Below, in pieces: positions 1 to 8,273 of a stretch of 64,000 bases of DNA. Both the position numbers and the translations under genes were made by a program. The notes under the pieces were generated by a model. The model was not told where the DNA came from, ran no database searches, and saw nothing but the letters and a program-made list of their open reading frames with translations. Origin of the DNA: CAYZJV01 sp964482325 (GTDB taxonomy: Bacteria; Spirochaetota; Spirochaetia; Sphaerochaetales; Sphaerochaetaceae). The DNA lies in the NCBI GenBank assembly GCA_964482325.1, contig CAYZXD010000007.1, positions 1 through 64,000 of the forward strand. Reading direction: 5' to 3'. Numbering within the stretch: position 1 is the first letter of the stretch; each line of letters starts with the position of its first letter.

Positions 1-54
1 AATGCAAGAACCCGAAAGGGTAGAAAGAAGACCGTCGCCGGTAAGAAGAAATAA
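1..54 (+). CDS. rpsM: 30S ribosomal protein uS13, C-terminal end (partial)
   Basis: The window opens inside a gene whose last 17 codons read NARTRKGRKKTVAGKKK and then stop at TAA 52-54. This is the basic C-terminal tail expected of uS13, which contacts the small-subunit head and tRNA. It lies directly upstream of rpsK, the usual order in the alpha operon. Only the tail is visible, so the identity rests on this tail plus gene order. Confidence 0.85.
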   Translation, partial: NARTRKGRKKTVAGKKK

Positions 55-66
55 GGAGAATTGAAA

Positions 67-444
67 GTGGCTAAAGCAAAACGCAAAGTCAAGAAAACGG
101 TATATGAAGGGAATGTCTACATTCAGGCGACGTTCAACAATACCATTGTGACTGTCACCGATCTAGCTGGAAACGCTGTTTCCTGGGCAAGTGCCGGTGG
201 ACTTGGTTTTAGGGGTGCAAAGAAGTCGACCCCGTATGCTGCACAGACCGCTGCTGAAACCGCAGCAAAGAAGGCAATGGATTATGGTCTTCGTGAAGTG
301 CACGTATTTGTGAAGGGACCTGGTGTCGGGCGTGAATCGGCTATTCGTTCTCTGGGAGTGCTTGGACTCAAGGTGCGTAGCATCAGAGACGTCACCCCTA
401 TTCCCCATAATGGTTGCCGTCCGCGGAAAACCAGACGAGTCTGA
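67..444 (+). CDS. rpsK: 30S ribosomal protein uS11
   Basis: Small-subunit platform protein of 125 residues, the normal family length. Typical segments are visible: ATFNNTIVTVTD near residue 20, FRGAKKSTPYAAQ near 50, and the C-terminal NGCRPRKTRRV. I place the start at GTG 67, because the AAGGAG at 53-58 lies 8 nt upstream of it; a TTG at 61 would sit only 2 nt from that site. It is in the alpha operon between rpsM and rpsD, 18 nt before rpsD. Confidence 0.97.
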   Translation: MAKAKRKVKKTVYEGNVYIQATFNNTIVTVTDLAGNAVSWASAGGLGFRGAKKSTPYAAQTAAETAAKKAMDYGLREVHVFVKGPGVGRESAIRSLGVLGLKVRSIRDVTPIPHNGCRPRKTRRV

Positions 445-462
445 TAAGGAGCAGGTGTAAAG

Positions 463-1098
463 ATGGCTAGATATACAGGACCTAAATGCAGATACTGCCG
501 TGCTGAGAAAACAAAGCTCTTTTTGAAGGGTGAACGTTGTCATACCGGTAAGTGCCCCATTTCCAAGAAGGCAGGAACTCCGGGAAAAGATCCCCGAGCA
601 CGATCAAAGAAGATGACCGACTACGGTATGCAGTTGCGGGAAAAGCAGAAGCTCAAGAGAATGTACTGCATGCTCGAAAAGCAGTTCAAGCTGACCTTTG
701 ATGAAGCTGCACGTATCCCCGGGAAAACTGGTGAAAACCTCATCATGCTCCTCGAACGAAGACTCGATAACGTGGTTTTCAGACTGCACTTTGCCAACAG
801 CCGTAATCAGGCTGCACAGTTGGTGAACCATGGTCATGTCTTTGTGAATGGCAAGCGTGTCGATATTCCTTCATACCGGGTGAAAGCTGGTGATGAAATC
901 TCTATTGGACCGAGCGGTCAGAAGATGCTCATTATCAAGGAAAATATGAAAGAGTTCTCAAAGTCTGGTGTTTCACCGTGGCTTTCTCTTGATCCTGATA
1001 CCATGAAGGGGTCATTCCTGGCGGTTCCGAGACGTTCGGATGTATCTGAAGTTGCCGATATCAAAGAACAGCTGGTCGTAGAACTCTATTCTCGTTAA
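463..1098 (+). CDS. rpsD: 30S ribosomal protein uS4 (zinc-binding form)
   Basis: Primary 16S rRNA-binding protein, 211 residues. The N-terminus holds four cysteines (CRYC at 9-12, then C27 and C32), the pattern of the zinc-binding form of uS4. The S4 RNA-binding domain follows (RRLDNVVFRLHFA, then AAQLVNHGHVFVNGKRVDIPSY). A ribosome-binding site (AAGGAG) precedes the ATG. In E. coli uS4 represses its own operon; nothing here directly shows that control. The zinc form fits with the Zur-controlled zinc importer later in the window, though no cysteine-free paralogue is present here. Confidence 0.97.
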   Translation: MARYTGPKCRYCRAEKTKLFLKGERCHTGKCPISKKAGTPGKDPRARSKKMTDYGMQLREKQKLKRMYCMLEKQFKLTFDEAARIPGKTGENLIMLLERRLDNVVFRLHFANSRNQAAQLVNHGHVFVNGKRVDIPSYRVKAGDEISIGPSGQKMLIIKENMKEFSKSGVSPWLSLDPDTMKGSFLAVPRRSDVSEVADIKEQLVVELYSR

Positions 1099-1107
1099 GG
1101 AGTAAAC

Positions 1108-2160
1108 ATGGCACGTAAAAACCTGTTGAAAGGATTTAAGAAGCCGAAAGGAATTACCTTCGAGCATAGCCTGGTAGAGCCCGATTCGGGTAGGTTCATA
1201 GCCTATCCGTTCGAGCGCGGTTTTGGTACCACTGTCGGCAATACGTTGAGAAGGATTCTGCTCTCTTCCATCCAGGGATACGCCGTTACCGCCGTGAAAT
1301 TCACTAGCTACAACGAGGATGGAGTACCGCATCTCATCTCGAGTGAGTTTGAGCCGCTTCCTGGTGTGGTCGAGGATATCCCCGATATCATTGCCCGAAT
1401 CAAGAAGTTGCAGATCAGTATGCCTGAGGATGTGGAAGGTACGGTGTTACTCGTAGAGTGCAAAGGACCCGGAGCGATAACCGGTGCTCAGTTAGAACTG
1501 AACAATGTTGAGATCACAAATCGTGACCTGGTACTCTTTACGATGATGGAAGATGCAAACATCGAAATGGAGTTGCAGATTGATCTTTCTCGTGGGTATG
1601 TGCCTGCTGAGATCAATGAGAAGTACATTGAGGAGGTCGGAACCATTCCGATTGATGCAAACTTCTCTCCAGTGAAGCGGGTAAAATATGAGATTGAACC
1701 GACTCGTGTCGGTCAGCGTAACGATTACGATAAGCTGATTCTCGATGTATATACTGATGGGACAATCTCTCCCGAAAATGCACTTGCCGAAGCTGCAAAG
1801 ATTGCCAAAGATCACTTTGCGATCTTCATCAACTTTGATGAGAGTCTGGTGAATAGCAGTGATGAGGTGGATGAGGAAGAAGAACGGATCAGGAAACTGC
1901 TCAATACTTCGGTTGAGGAACTTGAACTCACTGTTCGATCGAGCAACTGCCTGAAGAACGCAAATATCAAGACTATCGGTGATCTGACAAAGAAGACCGA
2001 GGAAGAGATTGCGAAGACAAGAAACTTCGGAAAGAAGTCTTTGTCTGAGATTAAAGAGAAACTGAAGGAATGGAATCTGAGTCTTGGTATGACCGATTAC
2101 AGTGTCCTGAAGAACTCGATCAGAATACCAGGGAACAAGGAAGAAGAGAATGAAGCATAG
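1108..2160 (+). CDS. rpoA: DNA-directed RNA polymerase subunit alpha
   Basis: Assembly and regulator-contact subunit of RNA polymerase, 350 residues. The N-terminal dimerisation domain contains EHSLVEPDSGRFIAYPFERGFGTTVGNTLRRILLSSI. The C-terminal domain, which contacts UP elements and activators, is recognisable from VRSSNCLKNANIKTIGDL and ARNFGKKSLSEI-type helix-hairpin motifs (here KTRNFGKKSLSEIKEKL). A tail of acidic residues ends the protein. Its last 11 nt overlap the start of rplQ, so the two are translationally coupled. Confidence 0.98.
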   Translation: MARKNLLKGFKKPKGITFEHSLVEPDSGRFIAYPFERGFGTTVGNTLRRILLSSIQGYAVTAVKFTSYNEDGVPHLISSEFEPLPGVVEDIPDIIARIKKLQISMPEDVEGTVLLVECKGPGAITGAQLELNNVEITNRDLVLFTMMEDANIEMELQIDLSRGYVPAEINEKYIEEVGTIPIDANFSPVKRVKYEIEPTRVGQRNDYDKLILDVYTDGTISPENALAEAAKIAKDHFAIFINFDESLVNSSDEVDEEEERIRKLLNTSVEELELTVRSSNCLKNANIKTIGDLTKKTEEEIAKTRNFGKKSLSEIKEKLKEWNLSLGMTDYSVLKNSIRIPGNKEEENEA

Positions 2161-2584
2161 GATTGGTTTTAATGCATTGAGCCGACGTTCCGGCCAGAGA
2201 AAGGCGCTTAAGCGCAATATGGTGACCTCGCTTTTCAGATATGAACGTATTGAAACAACGAAGGCGAAGGCTAAGGAAATTCAGCGCATGGCTGAGAGAA
2301 TGATCACCCGTGCGAAGGTCGATTCAGTCCATGCTCGACGGATGGTTGCTCGTGACATCAAGGACGAAGCCGTTCTTGCAAAGTTGTTTACACAGATTGC
2401 TCCGCTGTATGTGGAACGCAATGGTGGGTACACACGAGTGCTGAAGACTGGCAATCGACAGGGCGATGCTGCAGAGATGGCAATCCTCGAGTTGGTTGTA
2501 AAAACTGAAAAGTCGAAGAAGAAAGAAGAGCCAAAGAAAAAGAAGGAGTCGAAGAAATCCGACGAAGAGAAGACTGAAGAGTAG
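2150..2584 (+). CDS. rplQ: 50S ribosomal protein bL17 with lysine-rich tail
   Basis: Large-subunit protein near the exit tunnel, 144 residues. The core (KHRIGFNALSRRSGQRKALKRN, then TTKAKAKEIQRMAERMITRAK and GNRQGDAAEMAILELV) is standard. The last ~28 residues are a low-complexity Lys/Glu extension beyond the usual family end. The ATG lies inside rpoA (11-nt overlap). It is the last gene of the operon: a hairpin terminator follows. Confidence 0.97.
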   Translation: MKHRIGFNALSRRSGQRKALKRNMVTSLFRYERIETTKAKAKEIQRMAERMITRAKVDSVHARRMVARDIKDEAVLAKLFTQIAPLYVERNGGYTRVLKTGNRQGDAAEMAILELVVKTEKSKKKEEPKKKKESKKSDEEKTEE

Positions 2585-2631
2585 AACTCTTTCCTATCTT
2601 CTCTCGGGGACAGACAATAGACCCTGCTGAA

Positions 2632-2663
2632 CCGCCATCGTTAGATGGCGGTTTTATCTTTTT
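2632..2663 (+). terminator. Rho-independent terminator of the rpsM-rplQ operon
   Basis: An 8-bp perfect stem CCGCCATC / GATGGCGG (2632-2639 and 2644-2651) with a 4-nt GTTA loop is followed by TTTTATCTTTTT. It lies 48 nt after the rplQ stop and is the clearest terminator in the window. Confidence 0.9.
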
Positions 2664-2727
2664 ACATTGAATGTAGATAAAATGCTTTCAAAATGTTATT
2701 GAGTCCACAATCTTTATCTTCTGTCAC

Positions 2728-2757
2728 TTGACAATCGTTTGACTCCTCTCGTATTAT
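2728..2757 (+). promoter_or_regulatory. Sigma-70-type promoter for rny
   Basis: A consensus -35 TTGACA (2728-2733) and a TATTAT -10 (2752-2757) are separated by 18 nt, 27 nt before the rny ATG and after the ribosomal operon terminator. Confidence 0.65.
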
Positions 2758-2783
2758 TGTTCCATTACAATGGGGGAAATACT

Positions 2784-4313
2784 ATGAATTTGTTTGTACT
2801 TATCCCTCTTTGTCTTGGTTGTATCATTCTAGGTTGGCTAATTCGTTGGATGTATGCGAGGTTCAAGCTTACTTCAATTGAACAGAAAGCTGTTCGATTG
2901 AGTCAGGAAGCGATAAAAGAGGCAGAAGCTAAAAGTAAAGAGCTTCTCATTGAGACTCGTGATCAGTTGTTGAAAGAACAACAGCAACAAGAACGTGAGG
3001 CGAGAGAACGCAGAGGTGAGCTTCAGAGAACAGAACAGAGACTGTTGAAGAAGGAAGAAAATTTAGAACGAAAACAAGCGGAACTAGATGCCATTTCCAG
3101 GCAACTGGCGGACAAAGAGACGAGTAACGTCCAGAGAGAGAAAGCTCTTTCGGAGATGGAAGAGAATTGGACACGGGAATTGGAACGGGTTGCCGGCATG
3201 TCCTCGGATGAGGCCAAGCAGGTGATTATCGAGTCTTTGCAGAATGAAGCAAAGCGTGATGCCCAGGTTATCGTGAATAAAATTGAGCAGGATGCTCAGT
3301 TGCGAGCCGATAAACTGGCACGTGATATTATCGTGACTTCGATTCAGCGGTTGGCTACGGAGGTGAGCTCTGAGGTGACCGTGACTACCGTGAGTCTTCC
3401 CGGTGATGAGATGAAAGGTCGTATTATCGGGCGGGAAGGGCGGAATATCAGAACACTTGAAACACTCACCGGGGTTGATGTCATCATCGATGATACTCCT
3501 GAGGCTGTGGTTATTTCGTGTTTTGATCCGGTCCGCAAAGAGATTGCCCGTGTAGCCCTTGAGCGGCTGATTCAGGATGGAAGGATTCATCCTGCCCGCA
3601 TCGAAGAGGTTGTCGCTAAGGTCACTAAAGAGATTACACGAGTGATCATGGACGAGGGTGAAAAGGTAATTTTTGATCTTGGCATTCACAATATGAGTCC
3701 TGAAATGGTGCGGGCCCTTGGGCGGTTGCACTTCAGAACCAGCTATGGTCAGAATGTACTGAATCACTCAAAAGAAGTTGCTATTCTTGCCGGTATGATA
3801 GCTGCTGAGGTCGGAGCTGATCGTGATATCGCCCGACGCGGTGGTCTGTTGCATGACATCGGTAAGGGAATTGAATCGGATGGTGATGCGAACCATGCTG
3901 AGATGGGTGCTGATTTGGCAAAACGTCTTGGTGAAGACCCTCGCGTGATCAACTCGATTCTTTCACACCATAACGATGTGGAACCATCCTGCATTGAATC
4001 GGTCATTGTACAGATTGCTGATGCCATATCTGCTGCACGACCAGGAGCACGTCGTGAGACTCTGGATAACTATATCAAGCGTCTTGAAAGTTTGGAGAGT
4101 ATTGCTGAGGGATTTACCGGTGTTGATCGTGCCTATGCCATTCAGGCTGGCCGAGAGCTGAGAATCCTGGTGAATAACGACAGTGTTACTGATGAAGGAG
4201 CGAAGGATATTGCCAAGGGTATTGCAGGGCGTATTGAAGCTGAACTGCGGTATCCAGGAAGAATCAAGGTAACGATCATTCGGGAAACTCGAGTGGTTGA
4301 ATACGCACGGTAA
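2784..4313 (+). CDS. rny: Ribonuclease Y
   Basis: Membrane-anchored endoribonuclease that starts mRNA decay. From the ATG at 2784 the protein has 509 residues. Domains in order: one N-terminal membrane helix (LFVLIPLCLGCIILGWLI), a long charged coiled coil to about residue 190, a KH RNA-binding domain with the GREGRNIR loop, and an HD domain with HDIGKG and later SHHNDVEP. An upstream TTG at 2739 would overlap the promoter's -10, and 2784 has GGGGGAA just before it, so the shorter start is preferred. Its neighbour ymdB follows 12 nt downstream; rny-ymdB is a common pairing. Confidence 0.95.
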   Translation: MNLFVLIPLCLGCIILGWLIRWMYARFKLTSIEQKAVRLSQEAIKEAEAKSKELLIETRDQLLKEQQQQEREARERRGELQRTEQRLLKKEENLERKQAELDAISRQLADKETSNVQREKALSEMEENWTRELERVAGMSSDEAKQVIIESLQNEAKRDAQVIVNKIEQDAQLRADKLARDIIVTSIQRLATEVSSEVTVTTVSLPGDEMKGRIIGREGRNIRTLETLTGVDVIIDDTPEAVVISCFDPVRKEIARVALERLIQDGRIHPARIEEVVAKVTKEITRVIMDEGEKVIFDLGIHNMSPEMVRALGRLHFRTSYGQNVLNHSKEVAILAGMIAAEVGADRDIARRGGLLHDIGKGIESDGDANHAEMGADLAKRLGEDPRVINSILSHHNDVEPSCIESVIVQIADAISAARPGARRETLDNYIKRLESLESIAEGFTGVDRAYAIQAGRELRILVNNDSVTDEGAKDIAKGIAGRIEAELRYPGRIKVTIIRETRVVEYAR

Positions 4314-4325
4314 CAAAAGGATTGT

Positions 4326-5123
4326 ATGGCTAAACAGCGAACAATTACGGCTCTGTTGCTCGGGGATGTCGTTGGACAACCAGGGTGCAGAGCCCTTTTT
4401 ATTGGTCTGCCGCAGTTAATCAAGCGACTGCGGGCAGATATTGTGATACTCAATGGGGAAAATGCCGATGAAGGATTCGGTCTTACTGAGGAACTTGCCC
4501 GTCAGTTTTTCTCGTTAGGAGTACATGTAATCACTACAGGGAATCACATCTGGCAGCGGGAGGAGATCAGACCCTTTCTCGATAAGGACCAACGGATACT
4601 TCGCCCTGCAAACTACCCTAAAGCCCCGGGACATGGACATACTGTGGTAACTGCAGGAGGAGTGTCGGTGGGGGTGATTAATCTTCAAGGCCGACATCAG
4701 ATGGTCCCCATTGACTGCCCCTTTCAGACAGCACATCAGTTGATAGAAAAAATGCAGCGTCAGACCAAGGTGATTTTTATCGATTTCCATGCAGAACTTG
4801 CTCAGGAGAAAGAGGCTTTGGCACGATATGTTGATGGAACCGTTTCTGCTGTGGTGGGAACCCATACCCATGTCCAGACTGCCGATGAACAGATCTTGGC
4901 CAAGGGGAGTGCCTACATCACAGATCTTGGATTGTGTGGCCCTACTGATGGAGTGATCGGATCTGATCCCAATATTGCCATCGAACGACAATTAACCCAG
5001 ATTCCCCTCAGAAATAAGATTCTTGATGCGCCTTCGCATGTACAAGGTGTTGTCTGTACGGTTGATCCTGATACCGGGAAAGCTATTTCTATTAAGCGAA
5101 TTAACGAACAATTTGGCATTTAA
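4326..5123 (+). CDS. ymdB: YmdB-family metallophosphoesterase
   Basis: 265 residues of the YmdB/TIGR00282 family, dinuclear-metal phosphodiesterases reported to act on cyclic nucleotides. Metal-site motifs are visible: GDVVGQPG near residue 13, LNGENADEGFGLT near 40, TGNHIW near 67, IDFHAE near 150 and GTHTHVQTAD near 178. It follows rny by 12 nt with an AAAGGA ribosome-binding site, so it is probably co-transcribed. Substrate here is unknown. Confidence 0.92.
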   Translation: MAKQRTITALLLGDVVGQPGCRALFIGLPQLIKRLRADIVILNGENADEGFGLTEELARQFFSLGVHVITTGNHIWQREEIRPFLDKDQRILRPANYPKAPGHGHTVVTAGGVSVGVINLQGRHQMVPIDCPFQTAHQLIEKMQRQTKVIFIDFHAELAQEKEALARYVDGTVSAVVGTHTHVQTADEQILAKGSAYITDLGLCGPTDGVIGSDPNIAIERQLTQIPLRNKILDAPSHVQGVVCTVDPDTGKAISIKRINEQFGI

Positions 5124-5133
5124 GGCAATCGTT

Positions 5134-5940
5134 ATGGGAAAACGAGATGGAAAAAAACCTTTAATCACACTCATGCAACAGCAGTTTCCCGCATATAGTC
5201 GTGATCAGCTGCGGGCATTCATTGACTGCCGCCAGGTGATGATAGCGGGTGAAACGTGTGTGGATACGCAGGGATTATTTCCGAGTGAAAGTACGATTGA
5301 ACTTGTTATTGATCGGTATGTGTCACGGGGAGGAAAAAAGCTTGAACATGCACTGCATGTCTGGGATATTGATGTCTCTGAACTGGTTATGATTGATGCC
5401 GGATCCTCAACGGGCGGTTTTACCGACTGTCTGCTGCAGCATGGAGCCGCTGTGGTTCATGCAGTTGATGTTGGGTATAATCAGCTCGATTATCGTCTGC
5501 GAACTGATGATCGGGTGATCGTGCATGAACAGCAGAATATAATGCATGTCGCTCAGTTTGTCCCACAACCAAACGCCGCGGTGGCTGACCTCTCCTTTCG
5601 TTCTACGGCAAAAGCTGCCTCTCATATTCTTTCGCTTGTATCTGATTCCTGGATGATCTCGCTGATCAAACCGCAGTTTGAATTGATCGATGCACCTGAT
5701 GATTTTACCGGTATCGTAGCTCACGAGCAACTGCTTCCGATACTCATGGATGTATATGATGCGCTCGGAGAAGATGGAGTGAACATTTCAGCAATTATTG
5801 AATCACCCATTCATGGACGGAAAGGGAATCGGGAATTTCTTGCGCTATTGCATGGTAATCGAAGCGGTCTGGATCGAGCATCATTTCAGCATACGGTCAA
5901 AGCTCTGGTTGCCGAAGGATCTTCCCGTCTACCAGGATAA
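5134..5940 (+). CDS. tlyA: TlyA-family rRNA 2'-O-methyltransferase / putative haemolysin
   Basis: 268 residues: an N-terminal S4-like RNA-binding domain (LRAFIDCRQVMIAGETCVD) and an FtsJ-type Rossmann methyltransferase domain with MIDAGSSTGGFTDCLLQHGA as SAM motif I. Family members methylate 16S/23S rRNA; several were first named haemolysins. The ATG at 5134 lies 10 nt after the ymdB stop, better than upstream in-frame codons inside ymdB. Its 3' end overlaps the convergent GerMN-domain gene by 44 nt. Confidence 0.9.
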   Translation: MGKRDGKKPLITLMQQQFPAYSRDQLRAFIDCRQVMIAGETCVDTQGLFPSESTIELVIDRYVSRGGKKLEHALHVWDIDVSELVMIDAGSSTGGFTDCLLQHGAAVVHAVDVGYNQLDYRLRTDDRVIVHEQQNIMHVAQFVPQPNAAVADLSFRSTAKAASHILSLVSDSWMISLIKPQFELIDAPDDFTGIVAHEQLLPILMDVYDALGEDGVNISAIIESPIHGRKGNREFLALLHGNRSGLDRASFQHTVKALVAEGSSRLPG

Positions 5941-6454
5941 TTACATCACGAATACCCGGATATGCAACAAGGGTCTCAGTTATTTGTGCTGTTTTCCACG
6001 TATGGCCATCAGGGTCCCAGACAGTAGGGTTTGCAAACTCCGGTGAGACATCGACGTAGGCAATCTGATACGAAACCGTCAGACCGAGAAGGCGGGTATC
6101 CGGGGGAATACCGCTGATAGCTCCTTCTCGGAGTGCTTCTGCCGGAGGTCCCTTCAGCAAAGCTTCAATTGCCGCATGATAGGAAGGCGAGGATACTGCT
6201 GCTGAGAAGGGTTTCAGTTTCGGTTGAGCTTGGCGATCGGGAACCAGAAAGTAGACGGTAGCTTGTACGGTCTCTGATGACCGATCATGCTGCGATGCAC
6301 GATATTGCTGAATGAGCTTTCCCACCTGCGATTCCTGATAAGCGCGGTGCATGAAAGGGAAGGCAATTAATACCGCTAGCACCGCTGCAAGTATGACAAC
6401 GATCCAGGCAAGAAGGATCCAGTTCTGATGTTGGTTGTTCTCGTCTCTTCCCAT
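5897..6454 (-). CDS. GerMN-domain membrane-anchored protein
   Basis: 185 residues from the ATG at 6454. A hydrophilic start (MGRDENNQHQ) is followed by one membrane helix (WILLAWIVVILAAVLAVLIAF, about 12-32) and an outward-facing domain with the GerMN signature: AAIEALLKGPPAE, then SGIPPDTRLLGL and YVDVSPEFANP. GerMN domains occur in sporulation lipoproteins and many non-sporulating bacteria, usually in envelope roles; precise function is unknown. It is convergent with tlyA and its last 44 nt lie antisense to tlyA's 3' end. An in-frame ATG at 6574 would lie inside ptsI and is not used. Confidence 0.8.
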   Translation of the reverse strand: MGRDENNQHQNWILLAWIVVILAAVLAVLIAFPFMHRAYQESQVGKLIQQYRASQHDRSSETVQATVYFLVPDRQAQPKLKPFSAAVSSPSYHAAIEALLKGPPAEALREGAISGIPPDTRLLGLTVSYQIAYVDVSPEFANPTVWDPDGHTWKTAQITETLVAYPGIRDVIILVDGKILRQPEL

Positions 6455-6497
6455 GATTTCAGCATACACCAGAAGGTATCTCTGATGCGAGTATCTA

Positions 6498-6526
6498 TTT
6501 ACACTGGCGGTAAAACCCCGTATGAT
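6498..6526 (+). promoter_or_regulatory. Promoter of ptsI, close to the start codon
   Basis: TTTACA (6498-6503), 17-nt spacer, TATGAT (6521-6526). The predicted transcription start near A6533 is only about 4 nt before the ATG at 6537, and no Shine-Dalgarno sequence is present, so translation would be nearly leaderless. Confidence 0.6.
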
Positions 6527-6536
6527 ACTTCTACAT

Positions 6537-8273
6537 ATGAGAATATTAAAGGGTATCGCAGCATCTTCGGGCATCGGTATTGGAAGAGTTTTCCTCTACG
6601 TACATGAGAAGCTCGTAATTCCTCATCTTACGGTTCTGGAGAAAAATGTTCACTCCGAAGTACTTCGGTTTGTCCGTGCCCTTGAGGTGATTTCCGATGA
6701 ACTGGAACAGATGAGACAGGATTCTGTGGCTGATGACCACAAGAATATTTTGGATACTCATCTGGTTATGCTGCAGGATCCCGATTTCTCAGATTCAGTA
6801 AAGAACCAGATATCCACAGGACATATCTGTGCTGAATGGGCTGTTGAACAGGTGTTATTGGGATTCATCGAGGTGCTCGAAACTTCTGAAGATCCGGTAC
6901 TGAAAGAACGGAGTGCTGATCTGTATGACATCGGTTGGCGGATAATTCGCCAGATGATGGGGAAGCGGCGGATCAATCTCGCGGCAATTGAAGACGAGGT
7001 GGTGCTTGTTGCCGATACCTTGCTCCCTTCGGAAGCTCTTTCGCTCAATCCCGATAAGATAAAAGCCATAGCACTGAACGGAGGTGGAAGGACGAGCCAT
7101 GTGGCTATTCTGGCACGGGCTCTGCAGATTCCTACTGTAGTCGGCCTGGGTCGAGTCACCGATAAGGTCAAAAAAGGTGATGAAATCATTGTTGATGGAA
7201 ATCTCGGAGAAGTTTCCGTCAGACCGAGCAGCGCATCGGCAAACCGAATGCGCGCACGATACGATCGATGGGTTGAGCACGAACAGGAGCTGCATGAGCT
7301 TGCCTCATTGCCCAGTGTAACCAAAGATGGGCATACCGTTAAACTGAAGGCCAATATTGAGACGGTCGATGAGGTCGATGTTGTGCTCGATCATGGTTCG
7401 GATGGCATCGGATTGTTTCGTTCCGAATTTCTCTTCCTGAAACAGGGGGGAGCAAGTGAAGATGAGCAGTTCGAAGCATATAAAGAGGTTCTTGAGCGGG
7501 TAAAAGATACCGGACCGGTTACGATTCGTACGATCGACGTCGGTGGTGATAAAATCATTCCGGGGATGGAAGGCCTTGGCGAGGATAATCCTATTCTCGG
7601 CTGGCGGGCAGTACGATTCTGCCTTTCCCGGAAAGACATTTTTCGTGTGCAGCTTCGTGCTTTGCTGCGCGCGTCAGCTTACGGGAAACTTAAGATTATG
7701 TTCCCTATGATCAGCGGTCCTGAAGAGCTTGAACAGGTGATGCTGGTACTTGAACAAGTCAAAGATGAGTGCAGAAAAGCTGAAATACCGTTTGATGAGG
7801 ATATTGATATCGGGACCATGATAGAGGTCCCTTCAGCAGCTCTCTGTACCGATATTCTCGCTCCAAAGACCGACTTTTTTTCCATAGGTACCAATGACCT
7901 GATCCAGTATACAATTGCTGTGGATCGGGGAAATGACAAGATTGCCTATCTGTACCAGCCCTTTCATCCGGGAGTTTTGCGACTTATTCAGATGATTGTG
8001 GAAAAAGGACACGCTTCCGGTATTCCCGTTGCTATGTGCGGGGAAATGGCCGGGGACCCCCTGTCGACAGTACTGTTACTCGGCATGGGATTAGACGAAT
8101 TCAGCATGAGCCCGCAAAGTCTGTTGGAAATAAAAAATATTATCCGCAGTGTAACGCTGACCGAAGCACAGGAGCTGGTGAGAACGGTAATGCGTATGGA
8201 TTCGTACATCAATATTAACACATATGTAAGGGAATGGATGCATGATAGATTCGGAGACGTTATCACTACGTAA
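6537..8273 (+). CDS. ptsI: Phosphoenolpyruvate-protein phosphotransferase (PTS enzyme I)
   Basis: Enzyme I moves phosphate from PEP to HPr. 578 residues from ATG 6537, the usual length. The N-terminal HPr-interaction domain is followed by the swivelling phosphohistidine segment (GGGRTSHVAILARAL, active His about 188) and the PEP-binding TIM barrel with GLFRSEFLFL, PMISGPEELEQ, GTNDLIQYT and the MCGEMAGDP loop carrying the catalytic Cys. An ATG at 6522 lies in the -10 box and is unlikely. No ptsH or EII gene is nearby. Its 3' end overlaps der by 32 nt. Confidence 0.95.
   Translation: MRILKGIAASSGIGIGRVFLYVHEKLVIPHLTVLEKNVHSEVLRFVRALEVISDELEQMRQDSVADDHKNILDTHLVMLQDPDFSDSVKNQISTGHICAEWAVEQVLLGFIEVLETSEDPVLKERSADLYDIGWRIIRQMMGKRRINLAAIEDEVVLVADTLLPSEALSLNPDKIKAIALNGGGRTSHVAILARALQIPTVVGLGRVTDKVKKGDEIIVDGNLGEVSVRPSSASANRMRARYDRWVEHEQELHELASLPSVTKDGHTVKLKANIETVDEVDVVLDHGSDGIGLFRSEFLFLKQGGASEDEQFEAYKEVLERVKDTGPVTIRTIDVGGDKIIPGMEGLGEDNPILGWRAVRFCLSRKDIFRVQLRALLRASAYGKLKIMFPMISGPEELEQVMLVLEQVKDECRKAEIPFDEDIDIGTMIEVPSAALCTDILAPKTDFFSIGTNDLIQYTIAVDRGNDKIAYLYQPFHPGVLRLIQMIVEKGHASGIPVAMCGEMAGDPLSTVLLLGMGLDEFSMSPQSLLEIKNIIRSVTLTEAQELVRTVMRMDSYININTYVREWMHDRFGDVITT

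Noticed and set aside
1492..2217. 241-codon open frame antisense to rpoA
   Set aside because: Lies wholly opposite a certain gene (rpoA) and its protein has no family pattern; a shadow.
5023..5133. Longer start for tlyA inside ymdB
   Set aside because: Extra residues do not fit the family; ATG 5134 is better placed after the ymdB stop.
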